The position numbers and the translations under genes are program-made. The notes under the pieces were generated by a model. That model made no database searches and was not told the origin of the DNA. It saw only the letters and a list, made by a program, of their open reading frames with translations. A DNA stretch of 64,000 bases. It comes from UBA2336 sp964419145 (GTDB taxonomy: Bacteria > Bacteroidota > Bacteroidia > Cytophagales > Cyclobacteriaceae). Shown here piece after piece: positions 41,218-49,649 of the stretch; within the stretch, counting starts at the first letter, position 1, and each line of letters opens with the position of its first letter. The stretch is taken from NCBI GenBank assembly GCA_964419145.1, contig CAYQOM010000004.1, positions 186,001 through 250,000 of the forward strand. Direction: 5' to 3'.

Positions 41218-43563
41218 ATGAAAATTCTAAAAAAGAGCTTTGTCCTTGTTTTTATTTTCGCAGCCAATTGGCTGCATGCCCAATCGTTAACCCAAACTCT
41301 TCGGGGAAAAGTAGTCGACCAGGTTACCCAAATACCCTTGCCCGGTGCAACGGTTATGGTGTTGAATACCGATCCGTTGGTAGGCGCCACTACCGATGTG
41401 GAAGGCGAATTCAAAATCCAGAAACTGCCGGTAGGCACCTATACCATTCGGGTTAGTTTTATCGGCTACAAAGATTTCATTCTGCCTAACGTAATTGTAA
41501 ACACCGGAAAAGAAGTGGTGCTCAACATTCCTATCGAAGAAGACATTGTTCAGATGGATGAGATCGTTGTGACGGCTACTGAAAAAGATCGCACCATAAA
41601 CGATATGGTGTTGATCAGCGGTCGCACCTTTTCTGTTGAAGAAACCCGAAAGTTTGCTGCGGCTGTGAATGACCCCGCTCGTATGGCCGCATCGTTCTCG
41701 GGGGTGTTGAGTACCGATGATGGAAATAATAACATTTCCATTCGCGGAAACAGTCCGAACGGATTACTATGGCGCATGGAAGGCATAGACATTCCAAACC
41801 CCAATCACTTTGTAAATCCGGGTACTTCCGGAGGCGGCATTTCCATTCTCAGTTCACAACTGCTCACCAACTCCGACTTTCTAACGGGTGCCTTTACCGC
41901 GGAATACGGCAACGCGCTATCCGGTGTGTTTGATTTAAGTCTGAGAAAGGGTAACAACGAAAAAAGAGAATTTACGCTACAAGCTGGCTTTTTGGGTACT
42001 GACTTTGCGGCCGAAGGACCCATTGCCAAAAACTATAAGGGTTCTTACCTGATCAATTACCGGTACTCAACCCTCTCGCTATTGGCACAACTGGGTGTTC
42101 CACTTGGCGACTTTGCGACCAACTTTCAAGATTTATCAGTGAACATTCATCTACCCATCAACAGCAAGAATAGTATTTCTGTTTTTGGATTTGGTGGCTT
42201 GAGCGATCAGCACAAAGATGCTGTACAGGATTCACTGAAATGGGAAAGTGAATACGATCGCTATAGTGACAGATATTTTTCCAATACCGGAGCAATAGGC
42301 ATCAAACATGCCTACATGATCAACACGAATAACTTTTTACAAACCACGGTGCTGGCATCAGGCAACGCCATGGGCGATAAAATGTACAAACTGGACGATG
42401 AATACCAAGATCGGTTTTGGTATTATGAAAAGTTCAGTAACACAAAAATCACTGTTAGCTCGGTTTTAAACACCAAGTTATCGGCACGGTATAGTGTGCG
42501 AAGCGGAGTTTACCTGAATCAATTGTACTACAATCTTGAGCAAAGCGAATTTAATGAAGACGCGGAGCAACTTGATACGTTTATCAACACCAAAGGAAAT
42601 ACACAAAGCATTCAGTTGTTTTCGCAGCTTAACATAAAGGCAAGTGAACGCTTTACCATAAATGCCGGACTTCATTATCTTCAACTGTTGTTGAATAATT
42701 CCAAGTCATTGGAGCCACGGGTCAGTGCATCGTATGCGCTCAACGAAAGAAACAGCATCAGTTTTGGATATGGATTACACAGTCAGGTTCAACCGCTCGG
42801 ATCTTATTTTGCTGAATACGTAGATGACGGTCAGATTATATTGCCTAACAAAAATCTAGGCTTAAGTAAGGCACATCATGTTGTAGTTGGTTATGACCGG
42901 TCATTAAATCCATACCTGCGTATGAAAGTGGAGACCTACTATCAACACTTGTTTAATATACCGGTTAAGCCCGGGGAGAACGAATCTTACTCGATTATTA
43001 ATCAACAGTGGTCATTTCAAACTGATCCATTAATAAATGAAGGCCTCGGTAAAAATTATGGTGCAGAATTTACACTGGAGCAATTCACTCACAACAACCT
43101 GTACTTTCTGCTGACTGCTTCCATATACAATTCATTATACAAAACACAGGAGAACGCGTGGCGCAACACACGCTACAACGGTAACGCCAACATGACCTTT
43201 ACTGCTGGTAAAGAATTCAACCTAAAAAAAGATCGCGTACTCGGATTGAATGTTCGAAGCCTGTACAGCGGTGGCTTGCGTACCACTCCGGTAGACCTGG
43301 AGGAATCACTTTTAAAAGGGGAAACCGTTTATCAGGAAGATAAAGCATTTGAAGAACAGAATCCTGCTTACTTCAGAACGGACATCCGCATCAGTTTAAA
43401 GCGCAACAAACCCAAATCAACCCATACACTTGCATTGGATATTCAAAATGTAACTAACCGAAAAAATATTTACGGAAGTTATTTCGAACCGCTTACCGGA
43501 AAAATCACAACTGCATACCAAACGCCTTTGATACCGGTATTGAGTTATAAGATTGAGTTTTGA
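41218..43563 (+). CDS. TonB-dependent receptor without STN domain
   Basis: The 781-residue outer-membrane protein has a signal peptide, a CarboxypepD_reg-like domain (about residues 30-110), a TonB box (MDEIVVTATE), a plug containing NNISIRGNSPNGLLWRMEG, and a barrel ending YKIEF. The plug (NPNHFVNPGTSGGGISILS) fits the receptor group that lies with sigma/FecR pairs. It lacks an STN domain, which the preceding gene supplies as a separate protein. The ligand is unknown. Confidence 0.9.
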   Translation: MKILKKSFVLVFIFAANWLHAQSLTQTLRGKVVDQVTQIPLPGATVMVLNTDPLVGATTDVEGEFKIQKLPVGTYTIRVSFIGYKDFILPNVIVNTGKEVVLNIPIEEDIVQMDEIVVTATEKDRTINDMVLISGRTFSVEETRKFAAAVNDPARMAASFSGVLSTDDGNNNISIRGNSPNGLLWRMEGIDIPNPNHFVNPGTSGGGISILSSQLLTNSDFLTGAFTAEYGNALSGVFDLSLRKGNNEKREFTLQAGFLGTDFAAEGPIAKNYKGSYLINYRYSTLSLLAQLGVPLGDFATNFQDLSVNIHLPINSKNSISVFGFGGLSDQHKDAVQDSLKWESEYDRYSDRYFSNTGAIGIKHAYMINTNNFLQTTVLASGNAMGDKMYKLDDEYQDRFWYYEKFSNTKITVSSVLNTKLSARYSVRSGVYLNQLYYNLEQSEFNEDAEQLDTFINTKGNTQSIQLFSQLNIKASERFTINAGLHYLQLLLNNSKSLEPRVSASYALNERNSISFGYGLHSQVQPLGSYFAEYVDDGQIILPNKNLGLSKAHHVVVGYDRSLNPYLRMKVETYYQHLFNIPVKPGENESYSIINQQWSFQTDPLINEGLGKNYGAEFTLEQFTHNNLYFLLTASIYNSLYKTQENAWRNTRYNGNANMTFTAGKEFNLKKDRVLGLNVRSLYSGGLRTTPVDLEESLLKGETVYQEDKAFEEQNPAYFRTDIRISLKRNKPKSTHTLALDIQNVTNRKNIYGSYFEPLTGKITTAYQTPLIPVLSYKIEF

Positions 43564-43570
43564 TTTCAAA

Positions 43571-43660
43571 AACCTTTAACCACGGAGGGCGCAAAGGTCA
43601 CGCAAAGGCACGGAGATTCGTTTTGTGTTCGCTGTGCCTCCTTTGAGCGCTCTGGGGTTT
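43571..43660. terminator. Long inverted repeat between convergent genes
   Basis: The left arm contains AACCACGGAGGGCGC, GCAAAGG and GCACGGAG. The right arm, read in reverse complement, contains AACCCCAGAGCGC, CAAAGG and GGCACAG. The arms pair imperfectly and almost fill the gap between the receptor and metalloprotease stops, so it probably acts on both genes. Confidence 0.6.
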
Positions 43661-43665
43661 GCATA

Positions 43666-44604
43666 TTACTTGCAGCTTTCCTTATAACCACTTAACTCAT
43701 AAATTTTCTTGTACTTACTTCTATCCAGCAACCACTCCAATGCTTTTTGCTTGTCGGACTGTTTGTTATAGTACAATTCAGCAATGGCGTACCCAACGTA
43801 ATAACCGAGATCGGCCACCCGGCCTCCTGAGTTATTTCCATTGTACAACCAAGGCTTTAGATCCGTACTTTTATTTTGGATTGCCTCATTAAACTCATCT
43901 CGTATGACACAAGCATTTTCCTTTCCATAAGTATGAATAGTCATATTGATGTTCATTTCCGAAATTTTTTCTGTTACAAAGTCTGCTATTCCTTCATTTA
44001 AAACAGGTACCAGTAAGCCCGCATTTCTGAGATTACCACGCTGCCGTGTATGCACCGCTTCATGTGCCACCATCGATACGATATCGCCTGTATTGCCGAT
44101 TATGCTTTTCAACCAGGGAGACAATTCATCTTTTACAACTTCCTTATTTGCAGCAGCAATTTCCGATCCTATCAAGATTAATTGATCACCTATGGTACCA
44201 CCCGTACGCAAACATCCAATCGCGAAACAAACATCCGGAATCTCAAATCCCGGCAATTCATTTTTAAACTTTTGTAAAACTGTTTCAATCTCCGCTTTTC
44301 GATAGGCGATATTTTCTGTCAGTGGTCTGACTGATTTCCAGAACTTCGGATATTTACTAAGCAACGTTACATACTCCTCAGCGGTAAATTTGCGGATGCG
44401 GATAAACGTTTTGAAATGCTCGGTTGCACGGTCAATGTAGCGCTGTTGAATAATGGAAATACTGTCTTCTTTTGATTTGGCGGAAGTCAACGCGTCATAG
44501 GCTTCCCAAAAATGGGTAATGTCTTCTGTAGTGATAGTGTGCTGTTGCGCGCATGCAACACTTTGCAAGAGCATGGCAACTAAAACTCCGGTTATCGTCT
44601 TCAT
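43666..44604 (-). CDS. Secreted zincin metalloprotease (DUF2268/GldB-like)
   Basis: The 312-residue protein has a signal peptide (MKTITGVLVAMLLQSVACAQ) and a zincin motif HEAVH at residues 181-185, with a downstream NEGIADF glutamate (Glu204) as third ligand. The fold pattern resembles DUF2268 and the gliding protein GldB. It is probably a periplasmic or lipid-anchored protease. It overlaps the birA stop by four bases, so it is translated from the birA message. Confidence 0.8.
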   Translation of the reverse strand: MKTITGVLVAMLLQSVACAQQHTITTEDITHFWEAYDALTSAKSKEDSISIIQQRYIDRATEHFKTFIRIRKFTAEEYVTLLSKYPKFWKSVRPLTENIAYRKAEIETVLQKFKNELPGFEIPDVCFAIGCLRTGGTIGDQLILIGSEIAAANKEVVKDELSPWLKSIIGNTGDIVSMVAHEAVHTRQRGNLRNAGLLVPVLNEGIADFVTEKISEMNINMTIHTYGKENACVIRDEFNEAIQNKSTDLKPWLYNGNNSGGRVADLGYYVGYAIAELYYNKQSDKQKALEWLLDRSKYKKIYELSGYKESCK

Positions 44605-45368
44605 CGGTTGTATCCGTAACTGATTTCCTTAAAAGCAAATTGTTTGAGTTTGCCGTCAATCAAAACTTCCAGTTTCCCTTCTTCTGAAACGGCTTCTATT
44701 ATCCCTGAAACGGGTTGCTCATTCACAACAAAATCATGAACGGCATCGCGCCAATACAAATGTTGTTCATAATCATACTTCATCCGATCGAGTTCTCCTG
44801 CCTTCAGTTGTAAATAGCGCGCTTCAATTTTTTGCAGCAAATGTGAAAACAATTCATTCAAATCAAATTCATGCCCGGCTTCAGCGGCTAGCGAAGTTGC
44901 CGTTGCAATCGAAAACGAAACCTGGTTTACATTCAACCCAATCCCCACCACCGCTCGATCCAGCAGCTGGCCCATCAACTGATTTTCGATCAGGATGCCG
45001 CAGGTTTTTTTGCCGTTCAGCATCATATCGTTTGGCCACTTGATTTTTACTTCGGCCTTAGGCAACAAACTTGTCAAACCATCCAGCAAACCCAACGAAA
45101 TCGCCATGCTGAGGAAGAACTGCTTTTTAGGATCAAGAAAGTGTGGCTTTAATCCAATGGAAAAGGTGAGATTCTTGCCCGGCTCCGTAATCCACGTGTT
45201 GCCGCGCTGACCCCGCCCAGCCGTTTGATTGGCTGTTATCACCACCAAACCATCCGCTGAACCCTTTTGTTGAAGCAGGCGTTGTGCTTCATCGTTGGTA
45301 GAATGACATTCTGGCACGAAAACCAGTTTGTGCCCCATGAAAAGGGTATTGGCAGGGATTTTATACAA
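44601..45368 (-). CDS. birA: Biotin-[acetyl-CoA-carboxylase] ligase
   Basis: The 255-residue enzyme activates biotin with ATP and attaches it to a lysine of the biotin carrier protein. It has GRGQRGN at residues 51-57, KWPND at 110-114 and GKKTCGILIE. No N-terminal DNA-binding domain is present, so it does not repress transcription. The start at 45368 is TTG; the MYKIPANTLF leader looks conserved, but an ATG at 45338 is also possible and would give 245 residues. Confidence 0.94.
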   Translation of the reverse strand: MYKIPANTLFMGHKLVFVPECHSTNDEAQRLLQQKGSADGLVVITANQTAGRGQRGNTWITEPGKNLTFSIGLKPHFLDPKKQFFLSMAISLGLLDGLTSLLPKAEVKIKWPNDMMLNGKKTCGILIENQLMGQLLDRAVVGIGLNVNQVSFSIATATSLAAEAGHEFDLNELFSHLLQKIEARYLQLKAGELDRMKYDYEQHLYWRDAVHDFVVNEQPVSGIIEAVSEEGKLEVLIDGKLKQFAFKEISYGYNR

Positions 45369-45379
45369 GTAAATATTGT

Positions 45380-45387
45380 TAGTTTTG
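45380..45387 (+). promoter_or_regulatory. -7 element TAGTTTTG for rsfS-ftsH
   Basis: TAGTTTTG matches TAnnTTTG exactly, 22 bases before the rsfS ATG, in the 41-bp gap between divergent birA and rsfS. No TTTG lies at the correct distance upstream. Confidence 0.5.
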
Positions 45388-45409
45388 TACGAAAACCGAA
45401 GATAGTTTA

Positions 45410-45796
45410 ATGGCGAAGAAAAGAAAGGGTGTCAGTTCTGAAAAACTTTGTGACGCCATAGTAAAAGGAATGCAGGAGAAAAAAGCCCTCGACATCCTGG
45501 TTCTGGATCTGAGAAAAGTAAAAAATGCCATTGCCGATTTTTTTGTGATCTGTTCAGGTGGTTCAGACAAGCAACTGGATGCCATTGCCGAATCCGTTGA
45601 CGCTGAAGTATACAAGGCTTTGAACGAAAATCCCTGGCATGTGGAAGGCAAAAACAATAAAGAATGGGTGTTACTCGACTACTTTGATGTGGTTGCCCAC
45701 ATCTTCCGCAAAGACAAGCGCGAATTTTTCGCCCTTGAAAAACTGTGGGGAGATGCGGAAGTAACAGAAATTGAAGATGCTGCCATAACCAAATAA
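45410..45796 (+). CDS. rsfS: Ribosomal silencing factor RsfS
   Basis: The 128-residue protein binds ribosomal protein L14 (uL14) and blocks subunit joining under starvation. It shows the family pattern ADFFVICSGGSDKQLDAIAE, then HVEGKNNKEWVLLDYFDVVAHIF. Length is normal. It lies 51 bases before ftsH on the same strand, a typical Bacteroidota arrangement. Confidence 0.96.
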   Translation: MAKKRKGVSSEKLCDAIVKGMQEKKALDILVLDLRKVKNAIADFFVICSGGSDKQLDAIAESVDAEVYKALNENPWHVEGKNNKEWVLLDYFDVVAHIFRKDKREFFALEKLWGDAEVTEIEDAAITK

Positions 45797-45847
45797 AAAA
45801 GGCAGCGTTATTGGAAGAGAAAATTGACTTTTTGAAATACAGAAAAC

Positions 45848-47884
45848 ATGTCGGATAAGCGCGATAATAAAATGATCCCTCCAAAGGTGCCCAAGGGTGG
45901 CAACTATCAATTATGGGTAATCCTGGTCACCATTGCGGTGATTATGGGGGTGATGTGGTTTACATCAAACAACAACCTGAAAGAAAAAGATGAGAATGAG
46001 CTGAAAGCGATGATTGAAAGTCGCGATGTACGGAGCATTATACTCATAAAAGATAAAGAATACGTTGAAGTAACCTTGAATTCAAATGCCTTGCAGAATG
46101 CGAAATACAAGGAAGATATTCAGGGACCCATGGGTCAAAACAATGCTGGCCCACACTATAAAGTAAAAGTTATCTCCGTTGATAATTTCGACAGGAAATA
46201 CAACGAGTGGATCAGTAAAATTCCTGAAGCCGATCGCCCCGAGTACAGATCGGAAACACGAATCGATTACATCGGCCATTTCTTTAGCTGGGGCTTTTTG
46301 TTCCTGTTGTTGTTTGGCTTCTGGATGTTGATGCGCAGAATGACGGGTGGCGGTGGCCCCGGTGGTCAGATTTTCAACATCGGAAAATCAAAGGCAGCGT
46401 TGTTCGATGCCGAAAACAAAGTAAAAATTACGTTTGAAGATGTTGCCGGTTTGGAAGAAGCCAAAGAAGAAATTCGTGAGATCGTTGAGTTCTTGAAGAA
46501 CCCATCCAAGTTCACCAAGCTGGGTGGTAAAATTCCGAAAGGTGCATTGCTCGTAGGCCCTCCGGGTACCGGTAAAACCTTGTTGGCAAAAGCCGTTGCC
46601 GGTGAAGCTGCAGTGCCGTTCTTCTCCTTGTCAGGTTCAGATTTCGTGGAAATGTTTGTGGGCGTAGGTGCTGCACGTGTGCGCGACTTGTTCAAGCAAG
46701 CCAAAGAAAAGGCTCCGTGTATTGTGTTTATCGATGAGATTGATGCCATCGGTCGTTCGCGTGGCCGCGGCCAGATGCCGGGTGCCAACGATGAACGCGA
46801 AAATACCCTGAACTCCTTATTGGTGGAGATGGATGGTTTTGCAACCGATTCAGGTGTAATTATTCTGGCAGCTACCAACCGACCGGATGTACTCGACTCT
46901 GCCTTATTGCGTCCAGGTCGTTTCGACAGGCAGATCAGCATTGATAAACCGGATATTGTTGGTCGGGAAGCTATCTTTAAGGTGCACCTGAAGCCCATTA
47001 AACTGGATTCATCGGTTGACATTAAAAAACTTTCGGCACAAACGCCTGGCTTTGCCGGTGCAGAAATTGCCAACGTATGTAACGAAGCAGCCTTAATTGC
47101 TGCACGCAGAGATAAGAAAGCGGTTGACATGCAGGATTTTCAGGATGCGATTGACCGCGTGATTGGTGGATTGGAAAAGAAAACCAAAATCATTTCACCG
47201 GAAGAAAAGAAAATTGTGGCTTACCACGAAGCGGGTCATGCCGTAGCCGGTTGGTTCCTGGAGCATGCCGATCCGTTGGTGAAGGTTAGCATTGTACCGC
47301 GTGGTGTTGCCGCGTTGGGTTATGCTCAATATTTACCGAAAGAACAGTTCCTCTATCAAACCGAGCAATTGTTGGATGAGATGTGCATGACCTTCGGTGG
47401 TCGCGCAGCTGAAGATCTTATTTTTGGAAAGATTTCTACAGGAGCTTTGAGCGATCTGGAACGCATAACCAAAATGGCCTACAGTATGGTAACGGTTTAC
47501 GGTATGAACCCTGAAATCGGAAACATGTCGTTCTACGATTCAAAAGCTTCCGATTATGCGTTTCAAAAACCGTATTCAGATGCCACGGCCCAACGCATCG
47601 ATCAGGAAGTGAAGAAGATCATTGACTCCTGCTACAAGCGCACGAAAGATTTGTTGAGCAAACACCGTGAACACCTGGAAGTGATTGCCAAAGAGTTGTT
47701 GGAAAAGGAAATCCTGTTCCAGTCGGATCTGGAAAGATTGATTGGCAAACGACCATTCGATAAGCTTACTACCTACCAGCAGTTCACGAATGGTAGTGGC
47801 GAAAAGAAAGAAGAAAAGGTTGAGGTTCCGCCTGCACCGGAAGTGATTCCGGTTTCGGAAGAACCCAAGACCGATAACCCATAA
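45848..47884 (+). CDS. ftsH: ATP-dependent zinc metalloprotease FtsH
   Basis: The 678-residue membrane protease has helices at about residues 21-39 and 144-162 with a periplasmic domain between them. The AAA domain has Walker A GPPGTGKT at 237-244, CIVFIDEIDAIG and the second region of homology LLRPGRFDRQI. The zinc site is HEAGH (460-464). The C-terminus carries an extra acidic/proline tail (EKVEVPPAPEVIPVSEE). It degrades unstable membrane and cytoplasmic proteins. Confidence 0.98.
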   Translation: MSDKRDNKMIPPKVPKGGNYQLWVILVTIAVIMGVMWFTSNNNLKEKDENELKAMIESRDVRSIILIKDKEYVEVTLNSNALQNAKYKEDIQGPMGQNNAGPHYKVKVISVDNFDRKYNEWISKIPEADRPEYRSETRIDYIGHFFSWGFLFLLLFGFWMLMRRMTGGGGPGGQIFNIGKSKAALFDAENKVKITFEDVAGLEEAKEEIREIVEFLKNPSKFTKLGGKIPKGALLVGPPGTGKTLLAKAVAGEAAVPFFSLSGSDFVEMFVGVGAARVRDLFKQAKEKAPCIVFIDEIDAIGRSRGRGQMPGANDERENTLNSLLVEMDGFATDSGVIILAATNRPDVLDSALLRPGRFDRQISIDKPDIVGREAIFKVHLKPIKLDSSVDIKKLSAQTPGFAGAEIANVCNEAALIAARRDKKAVDMQDFQDAIDRVIGGLEKKTKIISPEEKKIVAYHEAGHAVAGWFLEHADPLVKVSIVPRGVAALGYAQYLPKEQFLYQTEQLLDEMCMTFGGRAAEDLIFGKISTGALSDLERITKMAYSMVTVYGMNPEIGNMSFYDSKASDYAFQKPYSDATAQRIDQEVKKIIDSCYKRTKDLLSKHREHLEVIAKELLEKEILFQSDLERLIGKRPFDKLTTYQQFTNGSGEKKEEKVEVPPAPEVIPVSEEPKTDNP

Positions 47885-47903
47885 TTTAAAAACACACTAA
47901 ATA

Positions 47904-47940
47904 AAAACTCAGGCTTACAATCAGGTCTGAGTTTTTTATT
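47904..47940 (+). terminator. Terminator after ftsH
   Basis: AAAACTCAG pairs with CTGAGTTTT around a 14-base loop, followed by TTATTTTT. It ends about ten bases before the next start. Confidence 0.85.
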
Positions 47941-47949
47941 TTTAGGCCA

Positions 47950-48726
47950 ATGAATACCCCTGTGGAAATTAAACTTGAAGCCGGTAAGAAGATTTTCTTT
48001 GCCTCCGATTTCCATTTGGGTGTACCCAATTATGAGGATAGTCTGGCTCGTGAAAAGCGAATTGTGCGGTGGCTCGACTCCATAAAAAGCGAAGCTCAGG
48101 CGATTTACCTGTTAGGCGATATTTTTGATTTCTGGTTTGAATACCGGCAAGCCATCCCGAAAGGGTTTATCCGGTTGCAGGGAAAACTCGCGGAACTGCG
48201 CGATGCGGGTATTCCCATTATTTTCTTCACCGGCAATCACGACATGTGGATGTTTGATTACTTCCCACGCGAACTGGATATCCCGATTTACCGTAACCCG
48301 GTGGTACTAACGTGCAACAATCAAAAATTAATGATCGGCCATGGCGATGGACTTGGCCCGGGTGACACCTCCTATAAAATCCTGAAAAAGTTTTTCAACA
48401 GTAAAATTTGCCAGTGGCTGTTTGCCCGTATACATCCCAACCTTGGCATAGGCATTGCTAAAATATGGTCGAGAAAAAGCCGGATCAGTAACACGAAACG
48501 TGAAGAAAAATTTGAAGGAGAAGAAAATGAATTTTTGCTTACCTATTGTAAAGAACTGGAAAAGCATCACCACCATGATTACTACATTTTCGGTCACCGG
48601 CATTTACCGCTCGATCTGGAAGTGGGTGCAAACAGCCGGTACATCAATCTTGGTGAGTGGGTTCACTTTAATACCTATGCCGTGTACGATGGAAAAACCG
48701 TTGAGCTTAAAACTTTTTCCGCATAG
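47950..48726 (+). CDS. lpxH: UDP-2,3-diacylglucosamine diphosphatase-like phosphoesterase
   Basis: The 258-residue metallophosphoesterase has the metal-binding motifs DFHLG, LLGDIFDFW, FFTGNHDMW, IGHGDG and FGHRHLP in order. The arrangement matches LpxH, which cleaves UDP-2,3-diacylglucosamine to lipid X in lipid A synthesis. No other lipid A gene is adjacent, so assignment rests on the motifs. The next gene starts one base past the stop. Confidence 0.85.
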   Translation: MNTPVEIKLEAGKKIFFASDFHLGVPNYEDSLAREKRIVRWLDSIKSEAQAIYLLGDIFDFWFEYRQAIPKGFIRLQGKLAELRDAGIPIIFFTGNHDMWMFDYFPRELDIPIYRNPVVLTCNNQKLMIGHGDGLGPGDTSYKILKKFFNSKICQWLFARIHPNLGIGIAKIWSRKSRISNTKREEKFEGEENEFLLTYCKELEKHHHHDYYIFGHRHLPLDLEVGANSRYINLGEWVHFNTYAVYDGKTVELKTFSA

Positions 48727-48727
48727 C

Positions 48728-49501
48728 ATGAGAATAATTTATTTGCTGGTCGTACTGCCTTTTCTTTCGTACGGTCAGCAATTTCCAATAACTGTTCCTT
48801 TGAACCAACCCGTTATTGAAGTTTATGTTGACCGGCCCGGGGATTTGTACGTGCAATTTGAAAGCGGAACGATTCAAAAATTCGACATCAATGGAGAGCT
48901 GATTGAAGAAGTAAAGCCTGAATCACCACTCGCGCTTTTTGAACCGCGTGATGGTTCGCGTGCATTTAGTTACGATCGATCAGAAAATTGGTACAGTTAC
49001 GCCTTGTTCGGAAACTTCAACAAACAACCCATACCGGATGAGTTTGCTATTGAGCCATGGTTGGTTTGCTCATCAGGCGATCAAAATCTCTGGATACTCG
49101 ATGGCGCTGACCTGAGCATCAAAAAGTTGAACACAGGCAAACAAAGTATTGAAGTTGAAATTTACCTGTCACAAGATCAGGTTATACAGAAAGAAGATTT
49201 TGTGATGATGCGTGAGTATCAGAATTTTCTCTTTATCCACAACCGCCAACAAGGCATTGAAATTCACAACGCCATTGGCAAACGGATTAAGCTCATCTCA
49301 GGAAAGGATATCCAGTATTTTAATTTTCTGGGTGAAGAACTGTATTATGCTCAAACCGACAAACTGATTTTTTTTGATTTATTCGATGGTAAAACGCGCG
49401 AACTCCCAATTGAAAAGGAGGTGCAATTTATGCTGCTTACCGATGAGCGGGTATACAAAGTTTATGGAGATCGATTGGTTGTTGAACTGAAAAATCCTTA
49501 G
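48728..49501 (+). CDS. Exported protein of unknown function
   Basis: The 257-residue protein has a signal peptide (MRIIYLLVVLPFLSYGQQ) and a beta-rich body with short repeated strands such as GDLYVQFESGTIQKFDINGE and LWILDGADLSIKKLNTG, like a small propeller. The ATG at 48728 is chosen because it gives the signal peptide and begins right after the lpxH stop. Coupling suggests co-transcription, but no functional link is evident. Confidence 0.75.
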   Translation: MRIIYLLVVLPFLSYGQQFPITVPLNQPVIEVYVDRPGDLYVQFESGTIQKFDINGELIEEVKPESPLALFEPRDGSRAFSYDRSENWYSYALFGNFNKQPIPDEFAIEPWLVCSSGDQNLWILDGADLSIKKLNTGKQSIEVEIYLSQDQVIQKEDFVMMREYQNFLFIHNRQQGIEIHNAIGKRIKLISGKDIQYFNFLGEELYYAQTDKLIFFDLFDGKTRELPIEKEVQFMLLTDERVYKVYGDRLVVELKNP

Positions 49502-49515
49502 CACAGTCCACTTTC

Positions 49516-49552
49516 GCACAAAAAATGTGTTCAATTATGAACATATTTGTGC
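49516..49552. promoter_or_regulatory. Inverted repeat upstream of the NtrC-like gene
   Basis: GCACAAA...TGTTC pairs with GAACA...TTTGTGC around AATTAT, with a few extra bases in the left arm. It lies about 54 bases before the sigma-54-like -24 element, at enhancer distance. It could also be a terminator for the upstream gene, but no T-tract follows. Confidence 0.45.
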
Positions 49553-49605
49553 AGGAAAGAACACTGCTTTCCCCATTTTTGGGCCAAAACACATAATTCG
49601 GTAAC

Positions 49606-49621
49606 TGGCACAACTTTTTCT
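49606..49621 (+). promoter_or_regulatory. Possible sigma-54 promoter
   Basis: TGGCAC (49606-49611) is followed at the correct distance by TTTC (49617-49620) in place of TTGC, so the -24 is perfect and the -12 has one mismatch. It lies about 30 bases before the gene for a sigma-54 activator, which suggests autoregulation. Confidence 0.4.
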
Positions 49622-49649
49622 AACTAAAAGCACTACTTAAATCTATACC

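Noticed and set aside
46366..47130. Long open frame of 254 codons on the minus strand inside ftsH
   Set aside because: It is antisense to a fully conserved FtsH domain, rich in Ser/Ala/Arg as expected from codon shadowing, and has no promoter or family signature.
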